Made by a program: the position numbers and the translations under genes. This document shows positions 1-6,987 of a stretch of DNA of 64,000 bases, piece by piece. The stretch is from Limnohabitans sp. Jir72 (GTDB lineage Bacteria > Pseudomonadota > Gammaproteobacteria > Burkholderiales > Burkholderiaceae_C). The DNA lies in NCBI RefSeq assembly GCF_003063575.1, contig NZ_NESC01000009.1:107776-171775 (forward strand). The letters are read 5' to 3'. Numbering within the stretch: position 1 is the first letter of the stretch; each line of letters starts with the position of its first letter. The notes under the pieces were generated by a model. That model did not search any database and was not told where the DNA came from. It was given only the letters and a program-made list of their open reading frames with translations.

Positions 1-2
1 AT

Positions 3-92
3 GCCCAGCGATTCAACAGCCAAATGGGCACCGATTTGCTCGAACGCCTGGCCGAACTGGCCGGGGCTGCTTTGTCGGTTCTGCGCGCCTGA
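3..92 (+). CDS. DUF484 family protein, C-terminal end only
   Basis: The first bases encode the last 29 residues of a protein cut by the window edge. The fragment reads QRFNSQMGTDLLERLAELA and ends ALSVLRA. The spacing of Phe, Met-Gly-Thr-Asp and the Leu/Ala-rich last helix fits the C-terminus of the DUF484 (GAF-like) proteins that normally lie directly upstream of xerC. The function of DUF484 is not established. The call rests on this short motif and on xerC starting 15 bases downstream. Confidence 0.6.
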   Translation, partial: AQRFNSQMGTDLLERLAELAGAALSVLRA

Positions 93-107
93 CGCCAAAG
101 CGCTCGC

Positions 108-1244
108 ATGGCAAAGCCCACCGCTGAGCAAACATGGCATGTGGAGGACATGGTCTTGCCCTGGCCAGCCACTCTGGAGGGCCTGTCATCGCGAGCGACT
201 ACCGGGGCCCCGTCAGAGCGAGCGAAGCCCGAGGATCTGTCATTGCGAGCGAAGCGCGGCAATCCAGCTTCAACGGAGCCACCAACCGACCCGCTGGTGA
301 CCCGCTACCTGGACCATGTGCGTTTTGAAAAACGCCTGGCCGAGCGCACCTGCACCCTGTACCGGTTGGACTTGATCCGCCTGGCCGACATGGCTGAGGC
401 CTCCAAGGTGCCTTTGCTGCAGGTGCAGACCGGCCACATCCGCCGCTGGGTGGCGCAGATGCACAGCGCAGGCCGCAGCGGTCGGGGCATTGCACTCATC
501 TTGTCGGGCTGGCGTGGTTTTTACACTTGGCTCGGGCGCGAAGGGCTGATCGGCCACAACCCGGTGGTCGATGTGCGCGCACCCCGTGTGGCCAAGCCTT
601 TGCCCAAAGCCCTGGGGGTGGACGAGGCGGTGCAATTGGCCGAACACGAGGAATTGGACGACGACCCCTGGCTCGAAGCCCGTGATGCCGCCATGGTCGA
701 GCTGCTTTATGGCTGCGGCTTGCGCGTGGCCGAGCTGACCGGTCTGGACGTGCTGCCCAGTGCCGAGGCGTCGCGTGCCGGGCGCGGCTGGATCGATGTG
801 CAAAACGCCGAAGTGCAAGTGCAAGGCAAAGGCGGCAAGCGCCGCAGCGTGCCGCTGGGCAGCGCTGCCACCCAAGCGCTCGCGCATTGGTTGGCGGTGC
901 GCACGCAGGTGCCGGGCATGTTGACGCAGGCCACGCCCGGGGCCTCGCCCGCATCGCTGGCGCTGTTTCCGGGCCGGCATGGCACGCGTTTGACGGCCCG
1001 CTCGGTGGAGCTGCGCCTCAAGCGCCGCAGCCAGCTGGCGGGCTTGGCCACGCCGGTGCATCCGCACATGCTGCGCCACTCCTTTGCCAGCCATGTGCTG
1101 CAGTCCAGCGGTGACTTGCGGGCGGTGCAAGAACTGCTGGGCCACGCCAACATCACCACCACACAGGTCTACACGCGGCTGGACTTTCAGCACCTGGCCA
1201 AGGCCTACGACGCGGCGCACCCACGGGCCAAGCGCAAAGGCTGA
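108..1244 (+). CDS. xerC: Tyrosine recombinase XerC
   Basis: XerC, with XerD, resolves chromosome dimers at dif during division. The catalytic set is visible: Arg206 in GLRVAEL, Lys in QGKGGKRRSVPL, His320 and Arg323 in HMLRHSFASH, and the His and nucleophile Tyr in GHANITTTQVYT. The SAM-like DNA-binding domain starts near residue 63 (LVTRYLDHVRFEKRLAERT). At 378 residues it is longer than the usual 300-330. The extra N-terminus is encoded partly by a dispersed repeat at 184-267 (for example LRAKRGNPAS). No Shine-Dalgarno precedes the ATG at 108, so translation may begin further in. Function is confident; the start is not. Confidence 0.9.
   Translation: MAKPTAEQTWHVEDMVLPWPATLEGLSSRATTGAPSERAKPEDLSLRAKRGNPASTEPPTDPLVTRYLDHVRFEKRLAERTCTLYRLDLIRLADMAEASKVPLLQVQTGHIRRWVAQMHSAGRSGRGIALILSGWRGFYTWLGREGLIGHNPVVDVRAPRVAKPLPKALGVDEAVQLAEHEELDDDPWLEARDAAMVELLYGCGLRVAELTGLDVLPSAEASRAGRGWIDVQNAEVQVQGKGGKRRSVPLGSAATQALAHWLAVRTQVPGMLTQATPGASPASLALFPGRHGTRLTARSVELRLKRRSQLAGLATPVHPHMLRHSFASHVLQSSGDLRAVQELLGHANITTTQVYTRLDFQHLAKAYDAAHPRAKRKG
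184..267 (+). repeat. Degenerate copies of a dispersed CATTGCGAGCGAAGCG-type repeat
   Basis: Three neighbouring, increasingly well conserved copies of a motif like GTCATTGCGAGCGAAGCG occur near 186, 212 and 238; the last continues with CGGCAATCCAG. This is one arm of a palindromic repeat found scattered in many proteobacterial genomes, recognised here from memory. It lies inside the 5' end of the xerC reading frame and keeps that frame open. Confidence 0.65.
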
Positions 1245-1275
1245 AGGCTTGGGTATGTGCCCGACAATAGGGTCC

Positions 1276-2457
1276 ATGAAAACCATTCGACTCAAAGACG
1301 GCAAGGAACGCTCCTTGCTGCGCCGCCACCCTTGGGTGTTTGACTCTGCCATTGCCAAAGGCGGCGGCGATCCGGGCGAGACGGTGCGCGTGGAGTCGCA
1401 TGCCGGGCAGTTCCTGGGCTGGGCGTCGTTCAGCCCATCCTCACGCATCCGGGCGCGCATCTGGAGTTTTGACGAGGCGCAGCGCATCGACGCGGCCTTC
1501 ATCGAGTCGCGCATTGCCCAGGCCGTGGCCGCCCGCCAGTGGTTTGACATCCAAAGCGACGGCGTGCGCCTGGTGCATGGCGAGTCCGACGGTTTGCCCG
1601 GCCTGATCGTCGACCGCTACGCAGACACCTTGGTCGCGCAGTTCACCAGCTGCGGCACCGAGCGCTTCAAACAGGCGATTGCCGATGCTTTGCTCAAAAT
1701 CACGGGCCTCTCGCGTTTGTATGAAAGGTCCGATGCCAATGTGCGCAGCTTGGAGGGCCTGCCCGAAGTCACCGGCTGGCTGCGCGGCGAAGGCTCCACC
1801 GAGATCACCATCCGCGAACACGACTGGCAGCTGACGCTGGACATCGCCACCGGTCACAAAACGGGTTTTTATCTGGACCAACGTGACAGCCGCCAGCGCT
1901 TTGCGCAGCACACGCGCCACCGCCAGTTTGGCAAGGTGCTCAACTGCTATTGCTATACCGGCGGCTTCACCGTGGCCGCTCTGGCGGGTGGGGCAGGGCA
2001 TGTGACGTCCATCGACTCGTCCGCACCTGCGCTTGACCGTGCCCGTGCCCATGTGCGCCTGAATGGCTTTGACGAGTCTCGGGCCACTTTCATGGACGCC
2101 GACGTGAACGCCAGCCTGCGCGCCTTCATCGAAGCGGGCGAGACCTTTGATGCGATCGTGCTCGATCCGCCGAAGTTCGCACCCACAGCGGCTCACGCGG
2201 ATCGCGCAGCCCGCGCCTACAAGGACATCAACCGCCTGGCCTTCAAGCTGTTGTCGCCCGGCGGTGAGTTGTTCACCTATTCCTGCTCGGGCGGCATCAG
2301 CGCTGACTTGTTCCACAAAATCGTGGCCTCGGCCGGCACCGATGCCGGTGTGGACGGCTTCATCAGCGAACGCTTGCAAGGCGCACCCGACCACCCGATG
2401 ACCATCGATTTCCCCGAAGGTGAGTACCTGAAAGGTTTGGTGGTGGTGCGCAAGTGA
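1276..2457 (+). CDS. rlmI: Class I rRNA methyltransferase, RlmI-type (23S rRNA m5C1962)
   Basis: A 393-residue SAM-dependent methyltransferase of the RlmI/RlmK family, expected to methylate C1962 of 23S rRNA. The N-terminal PUA-like part (residues 1-75) begins MKTIRLKDGKERSLLRRHPW. The Rossmann methyltransferase half follows, with YCYTGGFTVAALAGG for SAM binding and VLDPPKFAPT as the DPPK catalytic-site motif. YSCSGGI near the end matches the family. The ATG at 1276 is chosen because the family starts there; the frame is open further upstream. It follows xerC after 31 bases. A GACAAT hexamer ends 7 bases before the ATG, a possible leaderless start. Confidence 0.88.
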   Translation: MKTIRLKDGKERSLLRRHPWVFDSAIAKGGGDPGETVRVESHAGQFLGWASFSPSSRIRARIWSFDEAQRIDAAFIESRIAQAVAARQWFDIQSDGVRLVHGESDGLPGLIVDRYADTLVAQFTSCGTERFKQAIADALLKITGLSRLYERSDANVRSLEGLPEVTGWLRGEGSTEITIREHDWQLTLDIATGHKTGFYLDQRDSRQRFAQHTRHRQFGKVLNCYCYTGGFTVAALAGGAGHVTSIDSSAPALDRARAHVRLNGFDESRATFMDADVNASLRAFIEAGETFDAIVLDPPKFAPTAAHADRAARAYKDINRLAFKLLSPGGELFTYSCSGGISADLFHKIVASAGTDAGVDGFISERLQGAPDHPMTIDFPEGEYLKGLVVVRK

Positions 2458-2546
2458 GCACCGCCCGGGGCGAAGCCCCCGGCCCCACCCCGCCTTGTAT
2501 TCGTCGCTAAACTCCCCACCTCTTGTTTTTGATCCCGGAGCATTCC

Positions 2547-3647
2547 ATGGCCCTCATTCCTGCAACCATCCTCACCGGCTTTTTGGGCTCGGGCAAAACC
2601 ACCTTGCTCAAGCGTGTGTTGACCGAGGCTCATGGCCAGAAGATCGCCGTGATCGAGAACGAGTTTGGCGAGGAAAACATCGACAACGACATCTTGGTGT
2701 CTGACACCAACGAGCAGATTATCCAGATGAGCAATGGCTGCATCTGCTGCACCATCCGCGAAGACTTGCGCGCCACGCTGCAATTGCTGGCCGCCAAGCG
2801 CCGCAAGGGCATGCTGACTTTTGACCGCATCGTGATCGAAACCACCGGCCTGGCCGATCCGGGGCCGGTGGCGCAGACTTTTTTCATGGACGATGAGATC
2901 GCAGAGACCTTTTTGCTGGACTCCATCTTGACGTTGGTGGACGCCAAGCACGCGGCTCAGCAACTCAACGACCGCGTGGAGGCGCAGCGCCAGGTTGGCT
3001 TTGCCGACCAGATCTTCATCAGCAAGGCCGATCTGGTGTCGGCTGAAGAACTCGATGCTTTGCAGCACCGCCTCAAGCACATGAACCCGCGTGCGCCGCA
3101 AAAGGTGGTGCATTTTGGTGAGGTGGCTTTGAGTGAAGTTTTTGACCTCAAGGGCTTCAATCTGAACGCCAAACTCGACATCGACCCAGACTTTCTCCGT
3201 GACGACAGCCACGACCACGCGCACGGTGAGCATTGCGATCACCCTTCGCACCAACATGATCACCATGACCATGACCATGAACATGGCGAGCACTGCGACC
3301 ACCCTTCGCATGACCACGAACACGGACAGGGCCACCACCATCACCATGATGACGATGTGAAGAGTTTCGTGTTCCGTTCAGAGCGGGCTTTTGATCCGGC
3401 CAAGTTGGAAGACTTCTTGGGTGCCATCGTCAACATTTACGGCCCGCGCATGCTGCGCTACAAAGGTGTGCTGAACATGCGCGGCACCGAGCGCAAGGTG
3501 ATCTTTCAGGGCGTGCACCAGCTCATGGGCAGTGATCTGGGTCCTCAGTGGGCTGAGGGTGAGATAAAAATGAGCAAAATGGTATTCATTGGCATTGATT
3601 TGCCCAAGGATATTTTGTTGCAAGGCCTGGATCAGTGCCTGATTTGA
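2547..3647 (+). CDS. COG0523/CobW-family metal-chaperone GTPase with His-rich linker
   Basis: A 366-residue G3E-family GTPase that probably inserts or traffics a metal, often zinc. The P-loop is TGFLGSGKTTLL at residues 9-20, followed by the family metal motif GCICCT, ETTGLADPGPV and the SKADLV guanine-specificity motif. Residues 225-270 are dominated by His and Asp (runs such as HDHDHEHGEHCDHPSH and HHHHHDDD), a presumed metal-binding linker. A C-terminal CobW_C domain follows. The start has a CGGAG ribosome site 6 bases upstream. The next gene encodes a DksA without a full zinc site, a pairing known from zinc-limitation loci. No Zur box was identified. Confidence 0.88.
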   Translation: MALIPATILTGFLGSGKTTLLKRVLTEAHGQKIAVIENEFGEENIDNDILVSDTNEQIIQMSNGCICCTIREDLRATLQLLAAKRRKGMLTFDRIVIETTGLADPGPVAQTFFMDDEIAETFLLDSILTLVDAKHAAQQLNDRVEAQRQVGFADQIFISKADLVSAEELDALQHRLKHMNPRAPQKVVHFGEVALSEVFDLKGFNLNAKLDIDPDFLRDDSHDHAHGEHCDHPSHQHDHHDHDHEHGEHCDHPSHDHEHGQGHHHHHDDDVKSFVFRSERAFDPAKLEDFLGAIVNIYGPRMLRYKGVLNMRGTERKVIFQGVHQLMGSDLGPQWAEGEIKMSKMVFIGIDLPKDILLQGLDQCLI

Positions 3648-3660
3648 GTCGGTTCGGCGC

Positions 3661-3681
3661 AGCACCAAGAAGGTGCTTTTT
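3661..3681 (+). terminator. Intrinsic terminator after the COG0523 gene
   Basis: AGCACC (3661-3666) pairs with GGTGCT (3672-3677) around the loop AAGAA and is followed by a run of T. It lies 14 bases after the GTPase stop codon. The stem is short, so termination may be partial. Confidence 0.55.
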
Positions 3682-3893
3682 CTTGGAACTTCTCTTTAAT
3701 CCGCCTCCCGGCGTTTTTTGAACGTTCTTGTCGCTACAATCGCCGCCCTGACGGCACCCTCTTTTGAGGGGCGTGCGAACCCCACAAGGTCTATAACAAG
3801 GGTTTGAGATGTCCATGTACGGGTCAGGAGCAGATGCATGCCTTGTGCTGCCATGGCCTGACTTGCCCTTCAAACACGGCTAGGAGACAAGAC

Positions 3894-4964
3894 GTGAAGA
3901 CCTCGAAAAAACCGGTTGCCAAAGCGGTGCCAACCAAAGTGCAGGTGAAAACCAAAGCTGCGGTTGCAAAACCTGTGGTGCCTGTCAAAGCCAAACTCGT
4001 CGTTCCAGGTAAAGCGGCTACCAAGCCCGCAGCCCCTAAGAAGTCAGGCGTCGCAACACCGGCGAAGGCTACCCAGGTCACTGTGAAAGCCGCAGCCAAG
4101 CCTGTGCCCGCCAAAAAAGCGGCTGTCACCACTGCGGTGGTCACAGCCAAAACGAAATCGCCAGCGCCGCCTGCCAAGAAAACAGTGGTCGGTGCGACCA
4201 ACGCCAGCCTAGCCGTTAAGGCCAAGGCTGCCCCTGTACCGTCTGTGAAAAAGGCGTCTGCAGCTTCTCAAGTGAAACCTATGCCTGTTACCAAAGTGGA
4301 GCCTTCTAAATCGCCCGCAGCGCCTGCGCCTGCGCCTGCTACGCCAACTGCCGCCGCGCCTGATCAACTGGTGCGTGCGACTCGACCCTCTGCGCGTTTG
4401 GCTCAGATCACCGTGCCATCTTTGCCCCCTGCGGTGGCTTCTACGGCCGCCAAGGCCAGTTTCTTGCCCAGCGCGCCAGCACCAGTGTCTGTCCCGTTTG
4501 CACCTGTCAAAAAGGATGCAAAACTGGCGGGCAATTGGAAAAGCAAGAAGCTTGAGGATTTAACAGATGCTGAAGTGCTGGCGATGCCAGATGCGGAGTA
4601 CATGAACGATGTGCAGATGGCCTACTTTCGCCGCAAGTTGGTGATGCTCAAGCAAGATATCCTCAACAGTGCTGGAGAGACCACCGAGCACCTGCGAGAA
4701 GACACGGTGGTGGTGCCCGATCCGGCTGACCGCGCGACGATCGAAGAAGAGCATGCACTGGAGTTGCGTACCCGCGACCGTGAACGCAAGCTGCTCAAAA
4801 AGATTGAACAGTCGATCGTTCGAATTGACGCGGGTGACTATGGCTTTTGTGACGAGACCGGTGAGGCCATTGGCGTGGGGCGTCTGCTGGCGCGTCCTAC
4901 GGCCACCTTGTCGCTGGAAGCGCAGCAACGGCGTGAACTCAAACAAAAAATGTTTGGCGATTGA
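3894..4964 (+). CDS. dksA: DksA-type RNA polymerase-binding factor with long Lys/Ala/Pro-rich N-terminus
   Basis: A 356-residue protein. The last 135 residues form a DksA coiled-coil/TraR domain (FRRKLVMLKQDIL, then RTRDRERKLLKKIEQS), which acts with ppGpp in the RNA polymerase secondary channel. DksA is normally about 150 residues. Here some 215 residues of low-complexity Lys/Ala/Pro/Val sequence precede it, resembling an H1-like tail. The zinc-finger positions hold Cys319, Thr322, Ser340 and Ala343, so only one of four ligands remains, as in zinc-independent DksA variants. The GTG at 3894 is chosen because TAGGAG lies 7 bases upstream. A TACAAT hexamer at 3735-3740 may belong to its promoter. 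Confidence 0.85.
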   Translation: MKTSKKPVAKAVPTKVQVKTKAAVAKPVVPVKAKLVVPGKAATKPAAPKKSGVATPAKATQVTVKAAAKPVPAKKAAVTTAVVTAKTKSPAPPAKKTVVGATNASLAVKAKAAPVPSVKKASAASQVKPMPVTKVEPSKSPAAPAPAPATPTAAAPDQLVRATRPSARLAQITVPSLPPAVASTAAKASFLPSAPAPVSVPFAPVKKDAKLAGNWKSKKLEDLTDAEVLAMPDAEYMNDVQMAYFRRKLVMLKQDILNSAGETTEHLREDTVVVPDPADRATIEEEHALELRTRDRERKLLKKIEQSIVRIDAGDYGFCDETGEAIGVGRLLARPTATLSLEAQQRRELKQKMFGD

Positions 4965-4990
4965 GCCTGGGTCAATCGGAGCGCAAATTA

Positions 4991-5016
4991 AAACCCCTCT
5001 TTCGAGGGGTTTTTTC
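4991..5016 (+). terminator. Intrinsic terminator after dksA
   Basis: AAACCCCTC pairs with GAGGGGTTT around TTTC and is followed by further T residues. It begins 26 bases after the dksA stop and separates dksA from the dcw operon. Confidence 0.85.
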
Positions 5017-5237
5017 ATGGTGTGCTGGACTGGGAAGTTGATTTTGATGACTTCCCTAGGATTTATCCTGTTTTTTTGAAATTTTTACTTCCTTTAGGTA
5101 TTACTTTCATTGCGCTTCGTAAGTGTCTAATTTTTAAAGAAATTTCCCTTTGAGTGACCTGAAAATTATGCGCTAAGCTGTTGATTTCATTGAAAAAATC
5201 TGACATGCCGCATCGCTGCGAAAGCTTTTCCTGATAC
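5017..5237 (+). other. AT-rich stretch upstream of the dcw operon
   Basis: This gene-free stretch is clearly more AT-rich than its surroundings and should hold the main dcw promoter. I could not fix a -35/-10 pair. GATACA at 5233-5238, just before the MraZ-type repeats, is a candidate -10. No ORF here looks coding. Confidence 0.4.
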
Positions 5238-5272
5238 AGTGCAAAAAAGTGCAATTAAGTGGGGAAAAGTGC
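5238..5272 (+). promoter_or_regulatory. Predicted MraZ operator: four AGTG repeats at 10-base spacing
   Basis: AGTGC at 5238, AGTGC at 5248, AGTGG at 5258 and AGTGC at 5268 recur at exactly 10-base intervals, placing them on one face of the helix. MraZ represses its own operon in other bacteria by binding short GTG-containing direct repeats upstream of mraZ. Position (38 bases before the mraZ start) and phasing fit that operator. Confidence 0.75.
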
Positions 5273-5309
5273 CTGCTGTTGACGCTTTCAATTGGAAAAG
5301 GTCATTCAC

Positions 5310-5738
5310 GTGTTTCAAGGGGCTTCATCGCTGAGTCTGGATGCCAAGGGGCGGCTGTCTGTGCCGACCCGGCACCGTGACGTCTTGAGCGCGATGGCAC
5401 AGGGCCACTTGACCATCACCAAGCACCCCCATGGTTGCCTGATGGTTTTCCCTCGCAACGAGTGGGAAAAGTTCCGTGAGCGCATCGCTCAGCTGCCCAT
5501 GTCGGCCCAGTGGTGGAAACGTATTTTTCTGGGCAATGCCATGGATGTGGAGATGGATGGCACCGGTCGCGTGTTGATTTCGCCCGAGTTGCGCCAGGCC
5601 GCGGGTATTGCCAAGGACACCATGCTCTTGGGCATGGGCAACCACTTTGAGCTGTGGGACAAAGCCACTTACGACGCGCAGGAAGCCCAAGCCATGCAAG
5701 GCGAGATGCCCGACGTGTTCAAGGACTTTTCGTTCTGA
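5310..5738 (+). CDS. mraZ: Transcriptional regulator MraZ
   Basis: The 142-residue first gene of the dcw cluster, an AbrB-fold DNA-binding protein that represses its own operon. Two MraZ modules are visible: the first begins [21 protein letters not shown] and the second contains [19 protein letters not shown], each with the Asp-x-x-Gly-Arg signature. The GTG at 5310 is chosen because the family begins with this Met-Phe-x-Gly sequence; GGAAAAGG lies just upstream. Four phased AGTG repeats precede it. rsmH follows after 5 bases. Confidence 0.93.
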   Translation: MFQGASSLSLDAKGRLSVPTRHRDVLSAMAQGHLTITKHPHGCLMVFPRNEWEKFRERIAQLPMSAQWWKRIFLGNAMDVEMDGTGRVLISPELRQAAGIAKDTMLLGMGNHFELWDKATYDAQEAQAMQGEMPDVFKDFSF

Positions 5739-5743
5739 CTGCC

Positions 5744-6673
5744 ATGACCAATACCTCAGCTGCCCACATCACCGTGCTGCTGCAAGAGGCGGTGGACGCC
5801 TTGTTGCAGTCTTCTGCTGGCGCTGATGGCACCTATGTCGATGCGACCTTTGGCCGTGGTGGTCACTCCCGTTTGATCTTGTCACGCTTGTCGGCGCAAG
5901 GCTGTTTGCAAGCCTTTGACAAGGATCTTGAGGCCATTGCCGAGGCGGGGCGCATCGATGACGCTCGTTTTTCGATTCGGCATGAAGGCTTTGCCAACCT
6001 GAGCGACTTGCCCGATGGCAGTGTCGACGGTGTGCTGATGGACCTGGGTGTCAGCTCTCCCCAGATCGACAGCCCCGAGAGGGGTTTTTCTTTTCGTTTT
6101 GACGGCCCGCTGGACATGCGCATGGACACCACGCGCGGCGAGAGCGTGGCCGAATGGCTGGCAACGGCAACAGTGGATCAAATCACGGAGGTGATACGTG
6201 ACTATGGCGAAGAACGGTTTGCTTTTCAGATTGCAAAGGCGCTTGTGGCTCGCCGACAAGAGCGGGGCCCAATTTCAACCACCGCCGATCTGGCCAAGCT
6301 CGTGGCTGACACGGTCAAAACCCGCGAGCCGGGCAAGGACCCTGCAACGCGGACATTTCAGGCTTTTCGGATTTTCATCAACGCCGAGCTTGAAGAGCTC
6401 GAACAAGCGCTGAACGCCAGCCTGCGTGTGCTCAGGCCGGGCGCGCGCCTGGTGGTGATCAGCTTCCATTCGCTGGAAGACCGCATCGTCAAACAATTCA
6501 TGGCCAAGCATTCCAAAGAGGTGGTGGATCGCCGTGTGCCTTTTGCAGCACCCGTACCGATGCGTTTGAATGCGCTAGGGCGTGTCAAGCCCAGTGCCGA
6601 TGAGGTTGGGAGTAACCCCAGATCTCGCAGCGCCATCATGCGCATTGCTGAGCGCACGCAGGTGCCTGCATGA
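5744..6673 (+). CDS. rsmH: 16S rRNA (cytosine(1402)-N4)-methyltransferase RsmH
   Basis: RsmH (MraW) methylates N4 of C1402 in the ribosomal P site. The 309-residue protein shows [12 protein letters not shown] at the N-terminus, the SAM-binding loop [10 protein letters not shown] (about residues 33-42), [11 protein letters not shown] and the C-terminal [15 protein letters not shown] motif. ATG 5744 is taken as the start because the family sequence begins just after it; an open frame extends upstream into mraZ. Its stop overlaps the ftsL start by four bases (ATGA). Confidence 0.95.
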   Translation: MTNTSAAHITVLLQEAVDALLQSSAGADGTYVDATFGRGGHSRLILSRLSAQGCLQAFDKDLEAIAEAGRIDDARFSIRHEGFANLSDLPDGSVDGVLMDLGVSSPQIDSPERGFSFRFDGPLDMRMDTTRGESVAEWLATATVDQITEVIRDYGEERFAFQIAKALVARRQERGPISTTADLAKLVADTVKTREPGKDPATRTFQAFRIFINAELEELEQALNASLRVLRPGARLVVISFHSLEDRIVKQFMAKHSKEVVDRRVPFAAPVPMRLNALGRVKPSADEVGSNPRSRSAIMRIAERTQVPA

Positions 6674-6987
6674 CGCGATTGAACATCTTTTTGCTGGTGT
6701 TGGTGTTGACCAGTGCAATGGTGTTGGTGCACAACCAGTATGAGTCGCGTCGTCTGTTCATGGCCTTGGAGACGGCGCTGAAAGATGCACATCGTCTGGA
6801 GGTTGATCACGACCGATTGGAGGTCGAGCGCAGGGCTCAGGCAACGCCTTTGCGCGTAGAAAAAATTGCGCGTCAACAATTGCAAATGAAAACCGCATCG
6901 CCGGCCATCACGCAATATGTGAGCGTCTCGGGTTTGACCGCAAAGGGAATGGGGCTGGCGACGCCTGTTCAAGAGGTTTGGCCATGA
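6670..6987 (+). CDS. ftsL: Cell division protein FtsL
   Basis: A 105-residue bitopic division protein. One transmembrane helix near the N-terminus ([16 protein letters not shown]) is followed by a periplasmic heptad-like region ([20 protein letters not shown]) ending in [11 protein letters not shown], typical of FtsL. With FtsB and FtsQ it activates FtsW/FtsI. Identification relies on this architecture and on its place between rsmH and ftsI, since FtsL sequences diverge widely. Confidence 0.88.
   Translation: MTRLNIFLLVLVLTSAMVLVHNQYESRRLFMALETALKDAHRLEVDHDRLEVERRAQATPLRVEKIARQQLQMKTASPAITQYVSVSGLTAKGMGLATPVQEVWP

Noticed and set aside
270..1550. A 426-residue minus-strand frame opposite xerC and rlmI
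   Set aside because: It lies antisense to two well-supported genes, has no recognisable domain and reflects the codon bias of a GC-rich genome. The same reasoning removes long antisense frames at 1441-2394, 6969-8741, 12131-13006, 24477-26504, 28774-30207, 30005-31270, 33778-34962, 49348-50805 and 58886-59872.
2277..3347. A minus-strand frame with Met/Val-rich runs
   Set aside because: The Met/Val runs are the antisense reading of the His/Asp codons in the GTPase linker, so the apparent membrane segments are an artefact.
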